Shown here in pieces: positions 9,755-19,155 of a stretch of 64,000 bases of DNA. Position numbers and translations under genes: made by a program. The notes beneath the pieces were generated by a model. That model was given only the letters and a program-made list of their open reading frames with translations, was not told the origin of the DNA and searched no databases. Every line of letters starts with the position of its first letter. Positions within the stretch are counted from its first letter, which is position 1. The stretch is taken from the NCBI GenBank assembly GCA_041656735.1, contig JBBACY010000011.1:19136-83135 (forward strand), given 5' to 3'. The DNA comes from Perlabentimonas sp041656735 (GTDB lineage: Bacteria > Bacteroidota > Bacteroidia > Bacteroidales > Tenuifilaceae).

Positions 9755-10478
9755 TATACTCTAAAATTCGGTTAAGTCCTAAAAGCACTAATTTGGACTG
9801 CACAAAGATGCTATTTTTTAAGTTTTTATCAAAAAAAAATGAATCGCCACCTGTAAAAACTATTACAAGAGGCGAATATTGCCCCCTAACGTGGTCAATA
9901 TAACTATCAACCTCGGCTATTACACCATTTAAAACCCCTGATTTTATTGAGGTTTCTGTCGTATCGCCAATAAGTGGAAATTTTGTGTTAAAAGATACTA
10001 AAGGTAGCTTAGCAGTAAAATGATTTAACGCCTTAAATCGCATATCAATGCCTGGTGAAATGGCTCCTCCTAGGTATTCTCCGCCGGATGTTATCAAATC
10101 GTAAGTAATTGCAGTGCCGCTATCAATACTTAAAACATTTTGATTTTCATATAACACGCTAGCACCGACCACTGCGGCCAATCTATCGGGGCCAAGGGTT
10201 GATGATGTTTTATAACAACTTTTTATGGGCAAAGGTGTTTGCGATGAAAACGTTAACGTTGGCACTTGTTGTGAAAGAAATTCGTCAAAACATCCTTTAA
10301 TTTCCCCAACACTCGAAATTATAGCTCTCTCAATATCGTATTTTCTAATTAAATTAGAAATAGCATTAGGGTCAACCTCAGCAATTTTATCGCAAAACTC
10401 AATGTGGTTGCCTTTAAAAACAGCAATTTTCGTCAGTGTATTTCCAATATCAACTACCAAACTGGTTTGTTCTGGCAT
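9738..10478 (-). CDS. coaX: type III pantothenate kinase
   Basis: Phosphorylates pantothenate in the first step of coenzyme A synthesis. CoaX is the potassium-dependent type III enzyme of the ASKHA fold. The phosphate-binding motifs are present: LVVDIGNTLTKIAVF at the N-terminus, SSTLGPDRLAAVVGA near residue 95 and LSIDSGTAITYDLI near residue 120. I start the gene at the second ATG (10478, MPEQTSLVVDIGNT), giving 246 residues, the usual length. The upstream ATG at 10505 would add nine residues that CoaX proteins lack. It is 35 bases downstream of mfd and overlaps the next gene by 17 bases. Confidence 0.92.
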   Translation of the reverse strand: MPEQTSLVVDIGNTLTKIAVFKGNHIEFCDKIAEVDPNAISNLIRKYDIERAIISSVGEIKGCFDEFLSQQVPTLTFSSQTPLPIKSCYKTSSTLGPDRLAAVVGASVLYENQNVLSIDSGTAITYDLITSGGEYLGGAISPGIDMRFKALNHFTAKLPLVSFNTKFPLIGDTTETSIKSGVLNGVIAEVDSYIDHVRGQYSPLVIVFTGGDSFFFDKNLKNSIFVQSKLVLLGLNRILEYNENLQ

Positions 10479-10513
10479 TTTAGATTCTTTATTCAAGATA
10501 AACAAGTTTTAAA

Positions 10514-13500
10514 CTACACTTTTTCAGTTTTAGAAACTGCTAAATCTATTCGTTTCAAAGTTTCGAGAGCATCATCAATAGATTTAACCCCCTTGGCCGT
10601 AAGTGTTAACTTTTCGCGTTGTTCTTTAAGCTGAAAGATACGTGGATTAGCCTGAATATAAGCAATTATTCCAGCAAAAATTGATGAACGGTAAAAAGGC
10701 GAAACCTGATTTGAAACGAAGTACCCAATAAGCGCCCCATTTTTCAACAGCACCCTTTCCATTCCGAGTGTTTTAGCTAACCCCCTTAGACGTACTACGC
10801 TAAGCAGCTCTGACACCTGTTCGGGTAGCTTGCCAAACCTGTCTTTAAGTTTGCTTTCAAAGGCTGATAATTCGTGTGGCTCTGCTATTAAGTCGAGCTC
10901 GCGGTAAAGTTTCATACGCTCTGAAACGCTTGAAACATAAGTATCGGGAATTAGTAATTCCAAATCGGTTTCTATATGGCAGTCGGCCTTTTCGGGCGAC
11001 CAGGCAGCAGCCTTAGGCTTATTCTCCGTATTGGTATCGGCAAACACGTCACTAAATTCCTCTTCGCGAAGTTCTTGCATAGCCTCTTCGAGTATTCGAT
11101 GGTAAGTTTCAAAGCCAATATCGGCAATAAAACCACTTTGCTCTCCACCAAGCAAATTGCCCGCACCTCGTATGTCTAAATCCTGCATTGCTATGCTAAA
11201 ACCGCTTCCCAACTCCGAGAACTCTTCAATGGTTTTAAGCCTACGCCTTGCCTCGTTGGTTAACTCTTCGAGTGGCGGAGCCAGTAGGTAGCAAAATGCT
11301 TTCTTGTTTGAACGACCCACACGCCCTCGCAGCTGGTGCAAATCGCTTAGCCCAAACATATGGGCATTGTTTACAATTATGGTATTTGCGTTTGCTATAT
11401 CGAGCCCCGACTCTATTATGGTTGTTGATACCAGCACGTCATAGTCGCCCGAGATGAAATCGAACATAGTCTTTTCAAGCGTTGCTGGTTCCATTTGCCC
11501 GTGTGCAACAATTGAGGTAACGTTGGGGCATATTTTAGATATCATATGCTGCACTTCAGTAATGTTTTGTACCCGGTTATGCACGAAAAACACCTGCCCT
11601 CCCCGACTTACCTCAAACTCAATAGCCTCTTTTATTATATCAACACTAAAGTTGTGCAGCTCGGTAGCAATCGGATGCCTGTTGGGTGGCGGTGTATTTA
11701 TAATTGATAAATCGCGGGCGCCCATTAACGAGAATTGAAGTGTGCGAGGAATGGGAGTTGCTGTTAGCGTTAGAGTATCAACATTAATACGAAGTTTTTT
11801 AAGTTTCTCCTTAGCTGCAACGCCAAACTTTTGTTCCTCATCAATAATAATAAGGCCTAAGTTTTTAAAACTAACCATTTTATTTAACAGGGCATGGGTT
11901 CCAATAATAATATCGACTTGCCCCTGCGCCAAGCGCGAAAAAATATCTTTTTGAGCCTTGGCCGTTTTCATTCTACTTACAAATTCTACCTTACAAGGGA
12001 AACTTTCAAGTCGTTGGCTAAAGGTTTGAAAATGCTGCAAAGCTAGAATTGTGGTAGGAACTAGTATGGCAACCTGCTTGCTATCGGCAACGGCTTTAAA
12101 GGCCGCTCTTACAGCAATCTCTGTTTTCCCAAAACCCACATCGCCACACACGAGCCTATCCATTGGTATTGAGCTCTCCATATCCTCCTTAAATGCCTGG
12201 GTAGCTTTTACCTGATCGGGTGTATCCTCATATATGAATGAGGCTTCGAGCTCCTCCTGTAAATATGAATCGGGCGAGTAAGCAAACCCTTTTTCAGCTA
12301 ATCGTTTTGAGTACAGCGCAATAAGATCTTTGGCAATATCTTTAACCTTGCGTTTAGTTGTTTGTTTTAGCTTTTGCCACGCTCCCGAGCCCAACTTATG
12401 GAGTTTTGGCAACTCTGCCTCCTTACCTCTATATTTTGAAATCCGGTGCAGATTATGAATGCTTACTAGTAAGGTGTCCCCATCCTTATAGGTAAGCCTC
12501 ACAGACTCCTGCACCTTACCGTTAATCGATTGCTTTATAAGCCCACCAAAAACACCAATACCATGGTCAATATGCACAACATAATCGCCAGGCTGTAGAC
12601 TTAACAGCTCTTTCATTGAAAGGCTATCGCGCTTGGTAAACTCATTTTTCAGCTTATACTTCTGGTAGCGATCAAATAGCTGGTGATCGGTAAAAACGCA
12701 CACTTTTAAAATATGGTCAATAAACCCCTCGTGCAGCGTTGACTCGATGGGAACAAAACGAACAGATGAATTTGTGCTTGCGAATATGTTTTCGAGGCGT
12801 TTATGCTGATTAGGATTATCGGCCAGTATGTAGGTTTGGTAACCTTTCTGGTCGAAACTAATTAAATGCTGGGCAATTAGCTCGAAGTTTTTTTGGAATT
12901 TTGGTTGGGGAACAACCTCAAAATCAATTACAAGGGTTGGTTTCAGCAGTTGCTTTACCCCAAACTCAACTAACCCAAAGGTCTGCATTAGTTCAAAGAA
13001 ATCGCCTCCTGAGGTGAAATGTTCCTTTCGGCTAATGCTCTCGAAGGTTTGATTCATAGTGCCAAGAACAATCTCAATATCCCTAACCCAAACCACCGTA
13101 TTGTCTGGTAATAACTCTACTAAGCACTTCCTATTATCATCATTCTCTTGCTCTTGCTCTTTCTGCAAATCGGGAATAAACGATACGGTTTGAAAATTCT
13201 CTATTGAAAGTTGATCATCAATATTAAACGATCGGATCGATTCAACCTCTTCGCCAAAAAAGTCGATACGGTAGGGTAAGTGTGATGAGTACGAAAAAAC
13301 ATCGACAATGCTTCCCCTAATTGAAAACTGCCCAGGCTCATGAACAAACTCTGTACGCTCAAAACCTATATCTAGTAAAAATTCAGCTAAAAAGCCCTGC
13401 GAAATTGTTTCGCCTACTGATATATTAATGGAATTCTTGGTAAAATAATCGACCGGTACAACCTTCTCGGCAAGAGCCTCGGGATAAGTTATGATTAAAA

Positions 13501-13885
13501 TGCCATTTTGAGGATTGGCATTAATAGCAGGGATTACTTTTTGGGTATCGGTACGCTGAATTAAGGCAGCAGGTAATTTTTGCTCGTATTGAACCGAGCG
13601 TTTATACGAGGAGGGAAAAAAGAAAAGCCTTTCCGTAGGCAAAATGGATGATAAATCAGTAAAAAAGTATGCAGCCTCCTCCTTGTCATTCAAAATTACA
13701 AGCTGGGTATTTCCAATAGTACCCGCAACAGAACCTGCCAAAAGCGACGCTGAAGAACCCGCAATGCCCTTAACTCGCACTCTACTCAAGTGGCAATTTT
13801 TCAACTCGTCGGTTAGCCTAACCACCGAAGATTGCCGCTGATACATTAAAATTAGATCGGAAATTGAAAACTTACTTTGCATCAA
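10514..13885 (-). CDS. mfd: transcription-repair coupling factor Mfd
   Basis: A 1123-residue DNA translocase that removes RNA polymerase stalled at damage and recruits UvrA. Domains in order are an N-terminal UvrB-like module, an RNA-polymerase-interacting CarD-like domain (about residues 425-500, LQPGDYVVHIDHGIGVF), a RecG-like helicase core with Walker A CGDVGFGKTE (about residue 578) and DEEQ (about 682), the motif-VI region QLRGRVGRS, and a C-terminal TRCF domain. All key motifs are intact and the length is normal. It is the first gene of a long leftward operon and has a clear promoter. Confidence 0.97.
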   Translation of the reverse strand: MMQSKFSISDLILMYQRQSSVVRLTDELKNCHLSRVRVKGIAGSSASLLAGSVAGTIGNTQLVILNDKEEAAYFFTDLSSILPTERLFFFPSSYKRSVQYEQKLPAALIQRTDTQKVIPAINANPQNGILIITYPEALAEKVVPVDYFTKNSINISVGETISQGFLAEFLLDIGFERTEFVHEPGQFSIRGSIVDVFSYSSHLPYRIDFFGEEVESIRSFNIDDQLSIENFQTVSFIPDLQKEQEQENDDNRKCLVELLPDNTVVWVRDIEIVLGTMNQTFESISRKEHFTSGGDFFELMQTFGLVEFGVKQLLKPTLVIDFEVVPQPKFQKNFELIAQHLISFDQKGYQTYILADNPNQHKRLENIFASTNSSVRFVPIESTLHEGFIDHILKVCVFTDHQLFDRYQKYKLKNEFTKRDSLSMKELLSLQPGDYVVHIDHGIGVFGGLIKQSINGKVQESVRLTYKDGDTLLVSIHNLHRISKYRGKEAELPKLHKLGSGAWQKLKQTTKRKVKDIAKDLIALYSKRLAEKGFAYSPDSYLQEELEASFIYEDTPDQVKATQAFKEDMESSIPMDRLVCGDVGFGKTEIAVRAAFKAVADSKQVAILVPTTILALQHFQTFSQRLESFPCKVEFVSRMKTAKAQKDIFSRLAQGQVDIIIGTHALLNKMVSFKNLGLIIIDEEQKFGVAAKEKLKKLRINVDTLTLTATPIPRTLQFSLMGARDLSIINTPPPNRHPIATELHNFSVDIIKEAIEFEVSRGGQVFFVHNRVQNITEVQHMISKICPNVTSIVAHGQMEPATLEKTMFDFISGDYDVLVSTTIIESGLDIANANTIIVNNAHMFGLSDLHQLRGRVGRSNKKAFCYLLAPPLEELTNEARRRLKTIEEFSELGSGFSIAMQDLDIRGAGNLLGGEQSGFIADIGFETYHRILEEAMQELREEEFSDVFADTNTENKPKAAAWSPEKADCHIETDLELLIPDTYVSSVSERMKLYRELDLIAEPHELSAFESKLKDRFGKLPEQVSELLSVVRLRGLAKTLGMERVLLKNGALIGYFVSNQVSPFYRSSIFAGIIAYIQANPRIFQLKEQREKLTLTAKGVKSIDDALETLKRIDLAVSKTEKV

Positions 13886-13904
13886 AAACTGGTGAATTAA
13901 GTTA

Positions 13905-13935
13905 CAAAGTTAGAACGAATCCGCTCTCAATCAAA
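13905..13935 (-). promoter_or_regulatory. promoter of the mfd operon
   Basis: Read on the minus strand, TTTG (13935-13932) is followed after 19 bases by TAACTTTG (13912-13905), a full match to the Bacteroidota primary-sigma pattern TTG-N17-23-TAnnTTTG. Transcription would start near 13898, about 13 bases before the mfd ATG. Confidence 0.75.
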
Positions 13936-14042
13936 GTGAAAATTTAAAATATTTTTTTCAATCCAAACAAAACTCTTATGTTGTACACTTTTTCTAAAGC
14001 GAAGTTTGCGCTTAAGAAAAGCAAATATTTAAAAATTGATTT

Positions 14043-14050
14043 TACATTTG
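14043..14050 (+). promoter_or_regulatory. candidate -7 element for the acyltransferase gene
   Basis: TACATTTG matches TAnnTTTG fully and lies about 36 bases before the ATG at 14086. No well-spaced -33 TTG is present, so support is partial. Confidence 0.45.
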
Positions 14051-14085
14051 TAGCATAAATTGCAACAATCCAAATTTGTATTAAT

Positions 14086-14913
14086 ATGGAAAAACCCGCA
14101 AATTATATTGACGTTGAGCAGGTTCTGGCAAAAAGGAGCCCGAAGTTAAAAAAATTGCTTCCAGGCTTTATGATTTGGTACCTGAAAAGAATTATCCACC
14201 AAGATGAAATTAACGAGGTACTAAGCAAGTCGGGCAACAAGCAAGGGGTTGATTTTATTGAAGCTGTTCTGAGCTTTTTAGATGTAACGTATACCATTGA
14301 GGGGCTTGATAACCTATCGGAAAACGAAAGGTACGCCTTCGTGTCCAACCATCCACTGGGTGGGCTTGATGGAATGATACTAATTCATGCCCTTAGTAAA
14401 AAGTTTAGTTCGGTAAAAGTACCTGCTAACGATTTATTGATGAACGTTAAACAGATGCAGGACATTTTTATTCCAGTAAATAAGCATGGTGTACAATCCA
14501 GAGAGAACGTAAAACTTATGGAGAGTGCCTACGCTTCGGATAATCAGCTATTCAGCTTTCCGGCAGGTTTATGCTCGCGTAAGAAAGCTGGAGGGAAAAT
14601 TGAAGATTTGGAGTGGAAAAAGAGTTTTATTGTTAAATCAGTTAAGCATAAGCGTAAAATTGTACCCATCTATTTTAGTGGTAAGAACTCAAATTTCTTT
14701 TATAATTTAAGCCGAATTAGAAATTTTTTGGGCATAAAAGCGAATATTGAAATGATCTATTTGGTTGATGAAATGTTTAAACAAAAGGGAAGTAGAATGC
14801 ACGCCCACGTGGGCAAGCCTATCCCTCCCGAAACATTTAAATCAACAAGTCGACCTGCAGAATGGGCTAGGTGGGTAAAGGCAAAGGTTTACGACCTAAA
14901 TAGCGAACAATAA
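14086..14913 (+). CDS. glsA: lysophospholipid-type O-acyltransferase, probable GlsA (amino-acid lipid synthesis)
   Basis: A 275-residue PlsC-superfamily acyltransferase. The usual H-x4-D catalytic box appears as SNHPLGGLDG, giving His89 and Asp95, an H-x5-D spacing. FSFPAGLCSRKK near residue 158 and the C-terminal KIVPIYFSG stretch match the acyltransferase fold. The next gene encodes a GNAT-type N-acyltransferase. In Bacteroides thetaiotaomicron such a pair (GlsB then GlsA) makes N-acyl-O-acyl glycine lipids, and OlsB/OlsA makes ornithine lipids elsewhere. The O-acylation step is inferred from this. Whether the head group is glycine or ornithine cannot be told here. Confidence 0.75.
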   Translation: MEKPANYIDVEQVLAKRSPKLKKLLPGFMIWYLKRIIHQDEINEVLSKSGNKQGVDFIEAVLSFLDVTYTIEGLDNLSENERYAFVSNHPLGGLDGMILIHALSKKFSSVKVPANDLLMNVKQMQDIFIPVNKHGVQSRENVKLMESAYASDNQLFSFPAGLCSRKKAGGKIEDLEWKKSFIVKSVKHKRKIVPIYFSGKNSNFFYNLSRIRNFLGIKANIEMIYLVDEMFKQKGSRMHAHVGKPIPPETFKSTSRPAEWARWVKAKVYDLNSEQ

Positions 14914-15021
14914 AACACCGAAATTACAACAGCATTGTGCTAGTTGTATACTTAACTATTTTGTGATACTTAAAGAGAGCAAGATTGAATAAATTTTTAC
15001 GCGTTTTTAAAACAAAAGACT

Positions 15022-15969
15022 ATGGAACAGGCTATGGAGCAGATTATTGAACCAGTTGACAAAGAGCTTCTTGAGAAGGAATTAACCAACGATAGGTTTG
15101 TTCGTGAAACGAATAACGGGGGGAACTTACTATACATAATTACAGCTCACGACTCACCAAATTTAATGCGCGAAGTTGCAAGGCTAAGGGAATTAAGTTT
15201 TCGAAGTGCGGGAGGAGGAACCGGTAAAAGTTTAGATATGGATAAGTACGACTTATCCGATAATCCATATAAACAGCTTATTGTTTGGGATCCGGAAGAC
15301 AAGGAAATACTTGGCGGGTACAGATATCACATAATTAACCCGAGTATAGGCGAAGAGTTTAACCTTTCGACTACTGCACTTTTTAATTTTTCAGACAAAT
15401 TTAAACAAGAATACCTCCCTTGCCTTATTGAATTGGGTCGCTCTTTTGTGCAGCCAAAGTACCAATCGAAACAAAAACGAGCAAAGGGTTTATATGCCCT
15501 AGACAACCTTTGGGATGGGCTTGGTGCACTCGTTGTACTTAACCCTGGAATTAAGTATTTCTTTGGAAAGGTTACTATGTATAGACAGTACAATACTACT
15601 GCGCGCGATATACTTCTTTACTTTTTAAACAAGCATTTTGCCGATAATGAGCAACTGGTTACGCCCATTGAGCCGATGAAGGTCGATTTAGACTATAATA
15701 GAATGGAGAGCCTTTTTGTGGGCAAAAACTATAAAGAGGATTACAAGATTCTATCGCAAGAGATAAGGGGTTTGGGCGAGCATATTCCGCCACTCATTAA
15801 CTCGTATATGAATATTAGCCCTTCAATGAAAATGTTTGGTACCGTAATTAACCCATACTTTGGAGGCGTTGAAGAATCGGCAATAATGATTACCATTTCC
15901 GATATATATAAAAACAAAATGGACAGGCATATTCTATCGTTTTTAAAACGAAAAATTAAAAAGAGATAG
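15022..15969 (+). CDS. glsB: GNAT-type N-acyltransferase, probable GlsB (amino-acid lipid synthesis)
   Basis: A 315-residue protein of the OlsB/hemolysin-like acyl-ACP N-acyltransferase family. Visible blocks include VARLRELSFRSAGGGTGKS, KQLIVWDPEDKEILGGYRY and CLIELGRSFVQPKYQ, the hallmark of these acyltransferases. The enzyme would attach a 3-hydroxy fatty acid to the amino group of an amino acid, giving the lyso form that the preceding O-acyltransferase completes. The genes run in the same direction 108 bases apart. Family and partnership are well supported; head-group identity is inferred. Confidence 0.8.
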   Translation: MEQAMEQIIEPVDKELLEKELTNDRFVRETNNGGNLLYIITAHDSPNLMREVARLRELSFRSAGGGTGKSLDMDKYDLSDNPYKQLIVWDPEDKEILGGYRYHIINPSIGEEFNLSTTALFNFSDKFKQEYLPCLIELGRSFVQPKYQSKQKRAKGLYALDNLWDGLGALVVLNPGIKYFFGKVTMYRQYNTTARDILLYFLNKHFADNEQLVTPIEPMKVDLDYNRMESLFVGKNYKEDYKILSQEIRGLGEHIPPLINSYMNISPSMKMFGTVINPYFGGVEESAIMITISDIYKNKMDRHILSFLKRKIKKR

Positions 15970-15973
15970 TTAC

Positions 15974-16012
15974 AAAAAAGCAGGTTACGCAAAATGCGTA
16001 ACCTGCTTTTTT
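15974..16012 (+). terminator. bidirectional rho-independent terminator
   Basis: A perfect 17-base stem (15974-15990 with 15996-16012) around a 5-base loop, with A and T runs on the outer ends. It sits between the convergent glsB-like gene and the leftward 164-residue protein gene and can serve both. Confidence 0.9.
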
Positions 16013-16044
16013 TAAGTATTGCGCTTTTTATATTAACTAAATCC

Positions 16045-16539
16045 CTATTTACTCTCCACCTCAAACACCTTCTCGAAAGTTTTACTGCGGAATTTATCCA
16101 TATCCTCTCCTACCCGTTCGTAACCCTCACACTGCTTTACTTCTTTATTTGCATAATCCTGCTGCTGCTTTAGGTAACCCAAAAGTGATGAAGACCTAAG
16201 TATCCCTGAATTTTTCGAAGCAGAAATTGTGCTATTGTAATCAGTCAAGAACCTGCAAGCCTGCGAAATGTTAACATACCTGTAAAAGTATATATCAACA
16301 AGCTTAATTAAGGCGTCGAGCCTAATTTCAAGGTGTTTGCGAGAATTTATTGCAACAGGTATGGTATTTACAACAATTGTATATTTCTCGGCAGCCTCCT
16401 TGTAGTTTTCGTTTTTGTAGTCCTTTTCGGCCGATTTGAAGCCTAGTTCGGCTGCTTTTATGGCTCGTTTATCTTGCGAGAATGTATCGAGTGGTAAAAG
16501 TAAAACCAACGATATTAAAAAAAGCATTAGGTTTTTCAT
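16045..16539 (-). CDS. small secreted helical (TPR-like) protein
   Basis: A 164-residue protein with a signal peptide (MKNLMLFLISLVLLLPLDTFSQ). The mature part is helical and charged, and residues about 30-60 (KAAELGFKSAEKDYKNENYKEAAEKY) look like a single TPR unit. I do not recognise a named family and see no catalytic motif. It follows purF in the same direction with a gap of 98 bases. Function unknown. Confidence 0.6.
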   Translation of the reverse strand: MKNLMLFLISLVLLLPLDTFSQDKRAIKAAELGFKSAEKDYKNENYKEAAEKYTIVVNTIPVAINSRKHLEIRLDALIKLVDIYFYRYVNISQACRFLTDYNSTISASKNSGILRSSSLLGYLKQQQDYANKEVKQCEGYERVGEDMDKFRSKTFEKVFEVESK

Positions 16540-16637
16540 AGTATTTACGGTTAATGGTTTATGACCAAATTTACTAAAACATTATCAATATTAGTGCCAA
16601 ATTTGCCTTTACCCGCTTCTACCCAGCGCTACAACAT

Positions 16638-18536
16638 CTAGTAGGCTCGCTCATTTTTACCCTCAATAAAATTGATGAACGAATTGTTTGCCACCTTGTT
16701 ACCTCCTGGAGTTGGATAGTTACCTGTAAAATACCAGTCGCCAGTATCGTTTGGGCACGCCTCATGCAGGGCCTCTATTGTTTGAAAAACAATTTTAACT
16801 TCAGTTTTCATTCCATCGGGAGTGAGCAACTGGGCTATTTTATCTGAAATTTGAGTTGGGGTAAAAGGTCTGTAAATATCTTTTACATAGTTAACAATTT
16901 CCTCCTTTGGAAGATTTTGCTGCGCCTTACATTTCTTGTAAACACCATTAATAACGCTCTCGTTGCCCGTTTCTTTTAGCAATTCAATAGTTGCTCGGAA
17001 TGCAACAAAATCGCTAAGTTTCGCCATATCCATTCCGTAACAATCGGGATACCGAATTTGTGGAGACGATGATACAACAACAATCAGCTTTGGGTTTAGC
17101 CTACCCAAAATCCTGAGGATGCTTTCGCGTAGAGTTGTACCCCTAACTATTGAATCATCAATAATAACTAGGTTATCCTTGCCTTCATTAAGCACCCCAT
17201 AAGTTACATCGTAAACGTGCCCCACTAGGTCATTACGACCACTATCCTGCGAAATAAAGGTGCGAAGTTTAATATCCTTTACGGCAATCTTTTCAACCCT
17301 GGGGCGGGGGCTTATAATTCTTTCAATATCCTTCTCAGTAAGTTTGCCATTAAGCTCCTTTATTTGCCTAACCTTTTCCCTATTCATATACTCCTCAACA
17401 CCTTTAACCATTCCGTAAAAGGCGGTTTCGGCAGTATTGGGGATAAACGAAAAAACGGTATTCGTTACGTCATAATCAATGGTTTCGAGAATAATTGGAG
17501 TTAGTATCTCTCCAAGTTTCTTTCTCTCCCTATAAATATCGGTATCGGTTCCGCGCGAAAAATAGATACGCTCAAATGAGCAGGAACTCCGGGTTTGGGG
17601 CACTCTAATTTCGTGTGTTGCAATTTCGCCCGATTTTTTGACAATAAGTGCAAACCCAGGGTCAATCTGGATTACCTTATCTGCCGTTACATTCATAACG
17701 GTTTGAATAGCTGGGCGCTCGGACGCAGCTATAACAATCTCATCGTCGGCATAATAAAACGCTGGCCTTATGCCCCACGGATCACGACAAACAAAAGCAT
17801 CGCCATGCCCAACCATTCCAGCCAAAGTGTAGCCGCCATCAAAATCGCGGGTTGCCTCTTGCAATATTTGCTTAATATTTAGCCCATCAGCAATTAGCTT
17901 ACTAATCTGTATATTGGCATTGCCCTCGTTTTTATACTGCCGAAATAGTCTTTGATTTTCTTCATCGATAAAATGCCCTAGCTTTTCCAAAACGGTTACC
18001 GTGTCGGAGTACCCTTTAGGATGTTGGCCCAGATCAATAAGTTTTTGAAAAAGTTCGTCAACGTTGGTCATATTAAAATTACCTGCTAACGCTAAGGTTC
18101 TTGATTTCCAGTTGTTTTCACGGAGAACAGGGTGAACATGATCGATGGAATTATTTCCGAAGGTACCATAGCGTAAATGCCCAAGGTACAATTCGGATGC
18201 GAATGGCACATTTTGTTTTGCCCAAACTGCATCGGCTGCTAGGTTAGGGGTTGTTGCAATACTAGAAATGCTGCTGTGAATAGAGTTAAATACGTCGTAA
18301 ATTGGCGACGATGAATTACTTCTAATCCTGTCTATGTATCGATGTCCTGGATTCAAATCGAACTTAATTGACGCCACCCCCGCACCATCCTGACCTCTAT
18401 TGTGCTGCTTTTCCATTAGTAAGTAAAGCTTATTAAGGGCATACATCCACGTTCCGTACTTTGCCTGGTAATATTCAAGTGGTTTTAGAAGTCTTACCAA
18501 GGCAATGCCACACTCATGTTTTATTTGATCAGACAT
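16638..18536 (-). CDS. purF: amidophosphoribosyltransferase (PurF), long form
   Basis: Catalyses the first committed step of purine synthesis, making 5-phosphoribosylamine from PRPP and glutamine. The N-terminal glutaminase domain has its nucleophile in KHECGIAL (Cys9), so an eight-residue propeptide must be removed. HNRGQDGAGVAS and GHLRYGTFG are glutaminase motifs. The C-terminal phosphoribosyltransferase domain carries LVIIDDSIVRGTT (about residues 452-465). At 632 residues it is well over 100 longer than the E. coli or B. subtilis enzymes, with extra sequence in the glutaminase domain and at the C-terminus. The catalytic motifs argue for a working enzyme. It could be the second, PurF-like paralogue of the Bacteroidota. 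Confidence 0.85.
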   Translation of the reverse strand: MSDQIKHECGIALVRLLKPLEYYQAKYGTWMYALNKLYLLMEKQHNRGQDGAGVASIKFDLNPGHRYIDRIRSNSSSPIYDVFNSIHSSISSIATTPNLAADAVWAKQNVPFASELYLGHLRYGTFGNNSIDHVHPVLRENNWKSRTLALAGNFNMTNVDELFQKLIDLGQHPKGYSDTVTVLEKLGHFIDEENQRLFRQYKNEGNANIQISKLIADGLNIKQILQEATRDFDGGYTLAGMVGHGDAFVCRDPWGIRPAFYYADDEIVIAASERPAIQTVMNVTADKVIQIDPGFALIVKKSGEIATHEIRVPQTRSSCSFERIYFSRGTDTDIYRERKKLGEILTPIILETIDYDVTNTVFSFIPNTAETAFYGMVKGVEEYMNREKVRQIKELNGKLTEKDIERIISPRPRVEKIAVKDIKLRTFISQDSGRNDLVGHVYDVTYGVLNEGKDNLVIIDDSIVRGTTLRESILRILGRLNPKLIVVVSSSPQIRYPDCYGMDMAKLSDFVAFRATIELLKETGNESVINGVYKKCKAQQNLPKEEIVNYVKDIYRPFTPTQISDKIAQLLTPDGMKTEVKIVFQTIEALHEACPNDTGDWYFTGNYPTPGGNKVANNSFINFIEGKNERAY

Positions 18537-18657
18537 CGCTTTTAGCTAATTTTTAAATTTGATAAAAAAATGTGCATAGACTTTACGAGTACATTCTCTT
18601 TGGTTGGTAATGTTTTTATGAAAAGAGAGGTACTGCATACACTTTATGATTTATGGT

Positions 18658-19125
18658 TCAATCTAAACGGGGAAAATTTATCCATTCGGGCACAATAAAC
18701 GCCTTAGGGTATTTTTTTGCTAGCTTTTTTAACACTTTAAATGCTTCGTCGCGAGTTCGAAAATCACCAACAGACACTTTATAGTATGGGCTATCAAAAG
18801 TTCGATAAATAGACATTCCTGAGTAATTCTCCATAAACTCGTTCATAACCTGTTCGGATTGATGGCGTGCTTGCTGGCCTAAATCAAAGTATATGCGTAT
18901 GCGAAAACCTCGCATACCTGGTGTTGACGAATTTTGGAGATAATACCGATTTAGCAGGTCGGAAATTTTGGGATCCTGACTAATGGTAACATTTCCCTTA
19001 TCGGGGTTGGATTGTTGAAGTTGGTTAATTATACCGAACGATTGCTGCGCATAGCTTATGCTGCTATAAAGAATAACGCTGGTTACTAGTACCAAAATAT
19101 GCACTATACTTTTTAATGTGGTCAT
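18658..19125 (-). CDS. secreted SPOR-domain protein
   Basis: A 155-residue protein with a signal peptide (MTTLKSIVHILVLVTSVILYSS, then SISYAQQ). A SPOR domain fills the C-terminal 75 residues (GFRIRIYFDLG to YYKVSVGDFRTRDEAFKVLKKL). SPOR domains bind denuded peptidoglycan glycans, usually at division sites. I chose the ATG at 19125 over 19158: the upstream choice puts non-signal residues before the signal peptide and lies inside the candidate promoter at 19156-19163. Confidence 0.85.
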   Translation of the reverse strand: MTTLKSIVHILVLVTSVILYSSISYAQQSFGIINQLQQSNPDKGNVTISQDPKISDLLNRYYLQNSSTPGMRGFRIRIYFDLGQQARHQSEQVMNEFMENYSGMSIYRTFDSPYYKVSVGDFRTRDEAFKVLKKLAKKYPKAFIVPEWINFPRLD

Positions 19126-19155
19126 ATCCAAAATCCTGTTGTATTTTACAGGGTG

